Assembly: GCA_025463665.1 (NCBI GenBank)
Contig: JAODAY010000147.1
Location: forward strand, 1 to 5,798
Reading direction: 5' to 3'
From: Microbacteriaceae bacterium
Lineage (GTDB): Bacteria; Actinomycetota; Actinomycetes; Actinomycetales; Microbacteriaceae
DNA: 5,798 nucleotides
Positions 1-5,047 of this stretch are shown here, piece by piece. Made by a program: the position numbers and the translations under genes. The notes below the pieces were generated by a model. That model did not search any database, was not told the origin of the DNA, and saw nothing but the letters and a program-made list of their open reading frames with translations. Each line of letters opens with the position of its first letter. Within the stretch, counting starts at the first letter, position 1.

Positions 1-805
1 GGTAGAAGACGGCGTTCTGGAAGAGCTTCATGCCGACGGTGAGCAGCAGCAGCCGCCAGTGCTTCGTGAGCACCTCGGCGGAGGGGCGGGCGGCGAGGGC
101 GTCGTTGTCCTTGAGTTCGACGAAGAGCGGCGACTCGGTGATGACGAGGCGGATCACAATGCCGACGATGACGAGCACCGCGCTCAGCAGGAACGGGATT
201 CTCCATCCCCAGTCGGCGAAGGCCGCGGCATCCAGATTCGCGTGCACGAGCCCGAAGACGACCGACGACAGCAGCAGTCCGGCGGGCACGCCGATCTGCG
301 GGAAGCTGCCGAAGAGCCCGCGCTTGCCCTTGGGTGCGTGTTCGACCGACATCACGACGGCGCTGCCCCACTCCCCGCCGACGGCGAAGCCCTGGACCAG
401 GCGCAGCAGGCACAAGAGGATCGGCGCCCAGATGCCGATCTGTGCGTAGCCGGGCAGCAGCCCGATGAGGAAGGTCGCGGCGCCCATGAGGATGAGCGAG
501 ATCATGAGCATCGACTTGCGGCCGATGCGGTCGCCGTAGTGGCCGAAGATGAAACCGCCGAGGGGGCGGGCGGCGAAACCGACGGCGTAGGTCACGAAGG
601 ACTTGAGCACTCCGACCGCTGGGTCGTCGTCGGGAAAGAACACGGCGGGCAGGATGAGCGCCGCCGCCGTGCCGTACAGGTAGTAGTCGTACCACTCGAT
701 CGAGGTGCCGATGGCGCTGCTGATAGCGACCTTGCGTGATTCGCGTCGCTGCTCCGGCGACACGGTCTCGTCGGCGGGTGCCTCGAGTGTTGCTGATTCG
801 GCCAC
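1..805 (-). CDS. MHS-family MFS transporter (metabolite:H+ symporter), C-terminus cut by window edge
   Basis: An inner-membrane secondary transporter of the metabolite:H+ symporter branch of the major facilitator superfamily. Known relatives carry small carboxylates, dicarboxylates, shikimate or betaines with protons. The first 268 residues are visible; family members are usually about 430-460, so the C-terminal half lies outside. I see the TM1 entry SIEWYDYYLYG (residues 35-45), then AARPLGG (78-84) and GHYGDRIGRK (88-97), the signature loop between TM2 and TM3. QGFAVGGEWG (138-147) is the conserved TM4 motif and DWGWRIPF (198-205) precedes TM6. Hydrophobic stretches lie near 40-56, 66-88, 98-118, 125-152, 170-187 and 203-222. 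The start is GTG at 805-803, chosen because AAGGAG lies 8 nt upstream and no other start is better placed. It follows the DUF35 gene by 77 bp on the same strand and probably belongs to the same transcription unit. The substrate is unknown; a carboxylate feeding the CoA ligase is inference. Confidence 0.93.
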   Translation of the reverse strand, partial: MAESATLEAPADETVSPEQRRESRKVAISSAIGTSIEWYDYYLYGTAAALILPAVFFPDDDPAVGVLKSFVTYAVGFAARPLGGFIFGHYGDRIGRKSMLMISLILMGAATFLIGLLPGYAQIGIWAPILLCLLRLVQGFAVGGEWGSAVVMSVEHAPKGKRGLFGSFPQIGVPAGLLLSSVVFGLVHANLDAAAFADWGWRIPFLLSAVLVIVGIVIRLVITESPLFVELKDNDALAARPSAEVLTKHWRLLLLTVGMKLFQNAVFY

Positions 806-813
806 GATCGGTA

Positions 814-819
814 CTCCTT
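814..819 (-). promoter_or_regulatory. Ribosome binding site for the MHS transporter
   Basis: On the minus strand the sequence reads AAGGAG, followed by 8 nt and then GTG at 805-803. This near-consensus Shine-Dalgarno site at ideal spacing decides the GTG start. The rest of the 806-882 gap shows only a weak 5-bp inverted repeat (822-826 with 834-838) and no convincing promoter or terminator. Confidence 0.8.
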
Positions 820-882
820 CGGTGGGCAGGTTCCCCACTGTGGCGCAGAGCGGGAGTCGCCGCCGAATCGTGTTGCGCCGCG

Positions 883-1350
883 TTACGCCTGTGCCGGTGC
901 TGTCGGCGCTGCGGGCGCTGCCGGCGCTGCCGGCGCTGCCGGTGCGAAGAACGGCAGCGTGAACTCGCCCACCGTCTGGAAGCGCACCACCACCCGGGCG
1001 CCGATGCGCACGTCGGCCGGCGCGATGCCGACGAGCGCCGTGAGCATGCGCGGCCCCTCGGCGAGGTCGATCACGGCAACGGTGTAGGGCGCGGCGGCCG
1101 CCCAGCCTGGGTGCCCCGGCTTGTGCACGATCGTGAAGCTGCGCACGACGCCGGCCCCGGACGCCACGCGCCACTCGAGCGCGTCGCTCCAGCAGTGCGG
1201 GCAGGTCGCCCGAGGGTAGAACACCCAGCGCTCGCAGGTGGAGCAGTGCTGCAGCAGCAGTTCGCCGTCGCGGCAGCCTTGCCAGAACCGTTCCGTCTCC
1301 CCCGTGGGCGTCGGCGCCGGAACGATGAGGTCGCGCGGCTCGAGCATCAT
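883..1350 (-). CDS. DUF35 zinc-ribbon/OB-fold protein, partner of the thiolase-like enzyme
   Basis: A 155-residue protein of the DUF35 type: N-terminal helix, rubredoxin-like zinc ribbon, then an OB fold. An N-terminal helix containing ERFWQGCRDGELLLQ (20-34) leads into the ribbon, where C36-x2-C39 and C50-x2-C53 are the expected metal ligands. The OB fold follows, with PYTVAVIDLAEGPRMLTALVG (88-108) and GARVVVRF (117-124). Known DUF35 proteins bind thiolase-superfamily enzymes and form part of the acyl-CoA channel, as in the archaeal thiolase/HMG-CoA synthase complex and the ChsH2-Ltp2 aldolase. The gene directly follows the thiolase-like gene with an ATGA overlap, fitting a stoichiometric complex. 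ATG at 1350 overlaps the upstream stop; the adjacent ATG at 1347 lies 7 nt from GGAGGG (1360-1355) rather than 4, so translation may begin there, giving 154 residues. The tail from about residue 136 is an Ala-Pro repeat that is not part of the fold. Confidence 0.9.
   Translation of the reverse strand: MMLEPRDLIVPAPTPTGETERFWQGCRDGELLLQHCSTCERWVFYPRATCPHCWSDALEWRVASGAGVVRSFTIVHKPGHPGWAAAAPYTVAVIDLAEGPRMLTALVGIAPADVRIGARVVVRFQTVGEFTLPFFAPAAPAAPAAPAAPTAPAQA
898..942. repeat. 9-bp tandem repeat encoding the Ala-Pro tail of the DUF35 protein
   Basis: Five consecutive 9-bp units on the plus strand: TGCTGTCGG, CGCTGCGGG and three exact copies of CGCTGCCGG (916-924, 925-933, 934-942). On the minus strand each unit encodes Pro-Ala-Ala or a close variant, giving the low-complexity C-terminus of the DUF35 protein. 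Nine bases keep the frame, so gain or loss of a unit would lengthen or shorten the tail by three residues. Confidence 0.9.
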
Positions 1351-2516
1351 GCGTCCCTCCCGAGCACGAGCGCGACTGCCTCGCTCATGGTCGCCCCGTT
1401 GCCTGTGACGAGGGCGAGGCCCGCCTCGGCCATCTGTCTGCCGGTCGCGGTGCCGCGCAGCTGGTGCACGGCCTCAACGACGTGGCTCATGCCGCCGGCG
1501 AGGTCGGCCTGCCCGAAGCCGAGCTGGCCGCCGTGCGTGTTGAGCGCCACGTCACCCTCGTGCGAGAGGTCGCGACCGTGCGCCCAGTCGGCGAAGCCGC
1601 CGGGCGGGCAGAGCCCCGCGTCTTCGATCGTGATCGCGAGCATCACGGTGTAGCAGTCGTAGAGCGAGAGCAGGTCGAGATCGACCGCGGCGACGCCGGC
1701 CTGCGTGAGCGCCTGGGCGATCGCGGGCTTCAGCGGCCCCGTCGTGTAGCTCGGCGCCTGGCTCATGGCCCGGTGGGTCACCATCTCGCCCGCGCCGCGC
1801 AGGTAGACGGGGGCGTGCCGCAGCCGCGCCTCGCGGGCGGCGTCGGCGCCCATGACGATGACGGCGTCTCCTCCCGCGATCGGCATGACGATTTCGAGCA
1901 GGTGCAGCGGCTCGGCGACCATCGGGGAGGCGAGGATGTCGGCGGTGTCGGCCGGCTTGCCGTTGAAGATCGCGTTCGGGTTGAGCTGGGCGTTGGCTCG
2001 GGAAACCGCGGCGAGCGAGGCGAATTGCGCGTCGGTCGTGCCGTAGTCGTGCATGTGCCGCTGCTTGAGCAGGGCGTAGGCGGTGTTCGCGCCGCTCGCG
2101 CCGAAGGGCACGTCGAATTCACGGATCGGGTTGCGGTTCGGCGACCTGGACGGCACCGGTTCACGGTGGTTGCCGAGCACGCACAGCACGGCGGTCGCCA
2201 TGCCGGCGTTGATGGCGGCGGCGGCCCGCCAGATCATGCCTGGGCCGGACGCCCCGCCGAGGTCGACGACGTTGCTCATGCGCGGCGTGAGCCCGAGGTA
2301 CTCGGCCACGGTCGCCGGCACATGCTGCGGGGTCTCCCCCACGTGCGGCGCGACGAGCAGGCCGTCGAGCTGCCCCTTCTCGAGGCCCGAGTCGGCGAGC
2401 GCGAGTGCGGCGGCCTCCGCAAGGATGCCGAGCGTCGTCTTGCCGTGGGTGGACCTGACTGCCGGGAGTTCACCGACCCCGACTATGGCGCCGGTCGGCC
2501 GTGGCATCCGGCTCAC
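1347..2516 (-). CDS. Thiolase-superfamily protein (SCP2-thiolase-like) lacking the catalytic cysteines
   Basis: A 389-residue thiolase-fold protein, close to the usual length. GAIVGVGELPAVRS (9-22) opens the fold. Where a thiolase carries its nucleophilic Cys, this protein reads VVDLGGASGPGM (83-94), with no Cys. LLSLYDCYTVML (282-293) occupies the NEAF/HEAF region, and NTHGGQLGFGQADLAGG (326-342) matches the Asn-x-His-Gly-Gly loop of SCP2-like members. The final CxG motif is replaced by TGNGATMSEA (371-380), again without Cys. Standard Claisen chemistry through an acyl-cysteine is therefore unlikely. Known relatives with this loss that partner a DUF35 protein, such as Ltp2, are retro-aldolases acting on CoA thioesters. 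The start is GTG at 2516, overlapping the ligase stop as GTGA, with GAGG 8 nt upstream; ATG at 2507 is an alternative. Automatic annotation would probably call it an acetyl-CoA acetyltransferase. An aldolase or lyase is my preferred alternative; the substrate is unknown. Confidence 0.9.
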   Translation of the reverse strand: MSRMPRPTGAIVGVGELPAVRSTHGKTTLGILAEAAALALADSGLEKGQLDGLLVAPHVGETPQHVPATVAEYLGLTPRMSNVVDLGGASGPGMIWRAAAAINAGMATAVLCVLGNHREPVPSRSPNRNPIREFDVPFGASGANTAYALLKQRHMHDYGTTDAQFASLAAVSRANAQLNPNAIFNGKPADTADILASPMVAEPLHLLEIVMPIAGGDAVIVMGADAAREARLRHAPVYLRGAGEMVTHRAMSQAPSYTTGPLKPAIAQALTQAGVAAVDLDLLSLYDCYTVMLAITIEDAGLCPPGGFADWAHGRDLSHEGDVALNTHGGQLGFGQADLAGGMSHVVEAVHQLRGTATGRQMAEAGLALVTGNGATMSEAVALVLGRDA

Positions 2517-4438
2517 TGGAACAGCCTCGTGATGGCGTCGAGCGAGGCCGGGTTGGCGAGGGAGCCGATGTTGGCCACGGTCCTGCCCGCGGCCGCCGCC
2601 TTCGCCGCGGTTTCGACCTTCTTGCCGTTGGTGGTGTACGGGATCTCGTCGATCGCGAGGAGGAAGCGCGGTACGTGCCGGGGACTCGCCTGCTCGCGGA
2701 GGTCGGCACGCAGTGAGGCCGCGAGGGCGTCGGTGAGGGGCACACCGTCGGCGAGCACGACGAGCACCGCAACCTCCTCGTTGCCGTCGACGATGTAGCC
2801 GAAGGCGATGGAGTCGGTGATTTCGGCGCGCTTGTCGAGCACGCGGTAGATCTCGGCGGTGCCGATGCGCACGCCGCTCGGGTTGAGGGTCGCGTCGCTG
2901 CGCCCGTAGACGATGACGGTGCCGCGGGGGGTGATCTCGACGAGGTCGCCGTGCGTCCAGATGTCATCGCGCACGCCGAAGTAGGCGTCGTGGTAGCGCT
3001 TCTCGCCGTCGGGGCCGAGGAAGGTCAGGGGCATGCTCGGAAAGGGTTCGGTGCAGACGAGGTCGCCCTTTTCTCCGATGATGCGGGCGCCCGCGTCATC
3101 CATTGCCGCGACGGCGAGCCCGAGTCCGAGGCACGTAATCTCGCCCGCGTAGACAGGGTGCAGCGGGGAGCCGAGCATGAAGCAGCCGTGGATGTCTGTT
3201 CCGCCGCTGATCGAGGCGAACACCATGTCGGTCTTGATGGCGTCGTACACCCAGCGGAACTGCTCCTCCGACACCGGCGCTCCGGCGGAGAGCACCGAGC
3301 GCAGGGCGGGCAGCTCGTGGTGGTCACGCGGCCGGTAGTCGCAGTCGATGAGGCTCGCGAGGTATCGCGGGCTCGTGCCGAAGTGGGTGACGCCGGCCTC
3401 CTCGGCCACGCGCCAGAGGTGCGGGGTGTCGCCCCGGGGCGAGGGGGCGCCGTCGATGAGCAGAACGGATGCCTCGGCAGCAAGCGCGCTCACCACCCAG
3501 CCGTACATCATCCACCCGGTGGTGGTGTACCAGGAGTGCAGGTCGCCAGCGCGCACGTCGCCGTGCAGCACATGTTCTTTGAGGTGCTGCAGCAGCACGC
3601 CGCCGGCGGTGTGCACGATGCACTTGGGCAGTCCGGTCGTGCCGGAGGTGAACATGACGAGGAGCGGCGTCTCGAATGGGAAGCGCTCGAACTCGAGAAC
3701 GGCGGTGTCGTCGACGAAGTGTTCGTTCCACGACGCTCTGCCCGACACGACGACGATCGGCGTTCGGGCCAGGCCCGCGACGACTTCGCCGACGCGGTCG
3801 GTGATGTCGTGTTCGCGGCCGTTGTATGTGTAGCTGTCGACGACGATGAGCACCTTCGGCTGCACCTGTCCGACCCTGTCGCGCAGGCCGGGGGCGCCGA
3901 AGTCGGGCGAGCAGCCGGCCCAGGCGGCGCCGAGCGACACTGTGGCGAGGTAGGAGACGAGGTTGTCGATGCCGTTGGGCAGGATGCCCGCGACGATGTC
4001 CCCGTGGGTGACCCCGAGCCGGCGCAGGCCCTGCTGGGCGCCCGCGACCCGGGTCTTCAGTTCGCGCAGGGTCAGCCGGGCGGTGATGCCGCTCTCGTCG
4101 GAGACGACGATCGCCTCCCGGTCGTCGCTGCCGCGCAGCAGGTTCTCGGTGAAGTTGATTCTCGCGTCGGGAAACCAGCGAGTGCCGAACATGTGCCCGG
4201 GCCGCGGCGGTTGCTGCTGGGCGGGCAGAACTTCGGCCCGCTCACCGCGCTCGCCGATGACACCGGTGAAGTCCCACAGCGCTCGCCAGAACGCCGAGCG
4301 GTCTGTTACGGACCAGTGATGCAGGCTCGCGTAGTCGTGCGGGTCGAACCCGTTTGCGATGGCGAAGCGCGCCAGATTCGACTAGGTGAAGGCCGTTTCG
4401 TGAGGCTGCCAGATCGGGGCGGGCGCAGTGGCGGTCAT
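2513..4438 (-). pseudogene. Acetoacetate--CoA ligase (acetoacetyl-CoA synthetase), interrupted by an in-frame TAG at codon 19
   Basis: An adenylate-forming ligase that would convert acetoacetate or a related 3-oxo or branched acid, with ATP and CoA, to the CoA thioester, AMP and pyrophosphate. From ATG 4438 the frame gives 641 residues if the stop is ignored, the normal family length. The N-terminus has PIWQPHE (8-14), then TAG at codon 19, then SNLARF, YASLHHWSV and FWRALWDF, all typical of acetoacetyl-CoA synthetases. Downstream, in full-length numbering, come TRWFPDARINFTENLL (86-101), the P-loop FTSGTTGLPK (263-272), YTTTGWMMYGW (304-314), SGGTDIHG (411-418), THGD (495-498), YGRSDATLNPSG (511-522) and TNGKK (603-607) with the catalytic Lys. 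No other frame damage is visible. The next in-frame ATG (4192) would lose 82 residues, including the N-terminal acetyl-CoA synthetase-type domain, and has no ribosome binding site. It could be a recent nonsense mutation, a base error, or an ORF read from 4192. It is the first gene of the putative operon. Confidence 0.85.
4382..4384 (-). other. Premature amber stop codon in the acyl-CoA ligase
   Basis: The plus strand reads CTA, so the minus strand has TAG in the ligase frame. It sits between HETAFT and SNLARFAIANGF, where relatives have a continuous helix. One base change at 4384 (CAG or GAG to TAG) explains it. The only canonical start between the upstream in-frame TGA (4453-4451) and this codon is ATG 4438, so a different upstream start cannot avoid it. 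Confidence 0.9.
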
Positions 4439-4444
4439 GCAGCG

Positions 4445-4450
4445 ATTCTG
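4445..4450 (-). promoter_or_regulatory. Possible -10 element of a leaderless promoter for the ligase operon
   Basis: The minus strand reads CAGAAT here, ending 6 nt before the A of ATG 4438. There is no purine-rich Shine-Dalgarno sequence upstream of that ATG. The geometry fits a leaderless transcript, which is common in actinobacteria, with transcription starting at or next to the A of ATG. The hexamer departs from the TAnnnT pattern at its first base and I see no good -35 hexamer, so this is tentative. Confidence 0.25.
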
Positions 4451-4599
4451 TCACGCGGCAGGTCGAGCGGCCGCCTCGGCCGGCCGACCGCCCTGCGGCC
4501 CGGCTGGACTGGCTGGCCTGTCTGGCCTGTCGCACGCCGCGCGGGCCGGATGCTCGAGCGCAGCGCGGGTGGGCCGCTCCGCCGAGGTTTTCCCGTTCG

Positions 4600-4620
4600 C
4601 AGACTACTGTTCTGCAGGAC
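4600..4620 (+). repeat. Repeat copy R1, direct
   Basis: CAG followed by ACTACTGTTCTGCAGGAC. Counting two extra bases on each side (4598-4622), 25 bases match the reverse complement of copy R5 (4823-4847) exactly. Confidence 0.9.
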
Positions 4621-4662
4621 ATTGCCTCCGTCGCACCAGTCCAGCAGGGCCGTACATCTGCG

Positions 4663-4683
4663 CAGACTACGGTTCTGCAGGAC
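4663..4683 (+). repeat. Repeat copy R2, direct
   Basis: Same as R1 except for one T to G change (ACTACGGTTC). It shares the CGCAG leader with R1 and R5. Confidence 0.88.
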
Positions 4684-4724
4684 ACTTCGGCCGCCCCACC
4701 AGGCGGCGGCGCCTTTGCACTCCG

Positions 4725-4745
4725 CACACTACTGTTCTGCAGGAC
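4725..4745 (+). repeat. Repeat copy R3, direct
   Basis: CAC followed by the full 18-bp core ACTACTGTTCTGCAGGAC. The leader differs from that of R1 and R2. Confidence 0.9.
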
Positions 4746-4784
4746 CCGGCCGCCCCACCAAGCCGCCGGCGCCGTCCCGCCCTG

Positions 4785-4805
4785 GACACTACTGTTCTGC
4801 AGGAC
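4785..4805 (+). repeat. Repeat copy R4, direct
   Basis: GAC followed by the full 18-bp core. Its GGACACTACTG leader is shared with inverted copy R6. It pairs with R5 to form the central hairpin. Confidence 0.9.
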
Positions 4806-4842
4806 ACCGAAACGCACCCCGGATGTCCTGCAGAACAGTAGT
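4788..4842. repeat. Central 19-bp inverted repeat (hairpin) formed by R4 and R5
   Basis: Bases 4788-4806 are the exact reverse complement of 4824-4842, with a 17-nt loop (4807-4823). On transcripts of the reductase this would fold into a strong stem. It lacks a run of T afterwards on the minus strand, so it is not a classical intrinsic terminator. A role as transcription end, RNA stabiliser or protein-binding site is possible. Confidence 0.85.
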
Positions 4843-4845
4843 CTG
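4825..4845 (-). repeat. Repeat copy R5, inverted
   Basis: Exact reverse complement of R1. It is the first copy in the opposite orientation, 19 bp after R4. Confidence 0.9.
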
Positions 4846-4905
4846 CGCGGAGGGAAGCCCTGCGGCATGCGCCGCCGGAGGGCACCGTCCTCACCGCAAG
4901 GCACC

Positions 4906-4926
4906 GTCCTGCGCAACAGTAGTGTC
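4906..4926 (-). repeat. Repeat copy R6, inverted and diverged
   Basis: Read on the minus strand, it matches R4 apart from two adjacent changes in the centre (GTTGCGCAGGAC in place of GTTCTGCAGGAC). Confidence 0.8.
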
Positions 4927-4951
4927 CGCTGCATCCGGGCCCGCCGGGCGC

Positions 4952-4970
4952 GTCCTGCAGAACGGCAGCC
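4952..4970 (-). repeat. Repeat copy R7, inverted and partial
   Basis: Read on the minus strand, it keeps the 12-bp core GTTCTGCAGGAC, but the ACTACT arm has decayed to CTGCC. It is the outermost recognisable copy and the least certain in extent. Confidence 0.65.
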
Positions 4971-5047
4971 CCAGCGCGCGCCGCCCCGCCGCAATCCGCG
5001 TGCAAGGCGGGCAAGGCGAGGAGGACGGGGCGTCGGGCGGGTAGCTC

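Larger units (their letters stand above)
4598..4805 (+). repeat. Tandem array of four direct repeat units with a 60-63 bp period
   Basis: Four copies of a 21-bp core begin at 4600, 4663, 4725 and 4785, spacings of 63, 62 and 60 bp. Their common part is ACTACtGTTCTGCAGGAC, with G in place of the lower-case T in the second copy. The segments between copies are partly related too: CGGCCGCCCCACCA follows both the second and third cores. The array therefore looks like a diverged tandem duplication of a roughly 62-bp unit, not a repeat separated by unique spacers. Confidence 0.85.
4439..5047. other. Gene-free repeat-rich intergenic region
   Basis: About 609 bp separate the reductase stop from the ligase ATG. 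Reading frames here encode only repeated low-complexity peptides such as YCSAGH, LLFCRT or TVLQD, which follow the repeat in all frames, so I call no gene. The right-hand two thirds (4598-4970) hold the 21-bp repeat cluster, listed separately. Between 4501 and 4530 is a small run of related units, including an exact 9-bp tandem duplication CTGGCCTGT (4513-4521 and 4522-4530). GGCACCGTCCT occurs twice (4881-4891 and 4900-4910). I see no T-tract terminator after the reductase. The ligase promoter should lie near the left end. Confidence 0.75.

Noticed and set aside
1464..2798. A 444-codon open frame on the plus strand
   Set aside because: It is antisense to the thiolase-like gene and the end of the ligase. 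It has no recognisable motif and a composition typical of a shadow frame.
4598..4805. CRISPR array, suggested by regularly spaced 21-bp repeats
   Set aside because: There are only four direct copies. Repeats vary, the intervening segments resemble one another (CGGCCGCCCCACCA twice), inverted copies follow, and no cas gene is present.
4788..4842. Classical rho-independent terminator for the reductase
   Set aside because: The stem is strong but is not followed by a T-run on the minus strand, and it lies about 200 bp past the stop codon. I list it only as a hairpin repeat.
4598..4970. Replication origin iterons or partition sites
   Set aside because: No replication or partition gene is nearby, there is no AT-rich segment, and the copies change orientation. 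Nothing beyond repetition supports it.
4242..4994. A 250-codon minus-strand frame covering the repeats and the start of the ligase
   Set aside because: It consists of repeat-derived peptides (SCRTVVC, LLFCRT) followed by an out-of-frame reading of the ligase N-terminus. No motif or ribosome binding site supports it.
2951..5044. A 697-codon open frame on the plus strand
   Set aside because: It is antisense to the ligase, which has clear family motifs, and then runs through the repeat cluster. The product is rich in Ala, Gly, Arg and Val with no domain. Long antisense frames are expected in GC-rich coding DNA.
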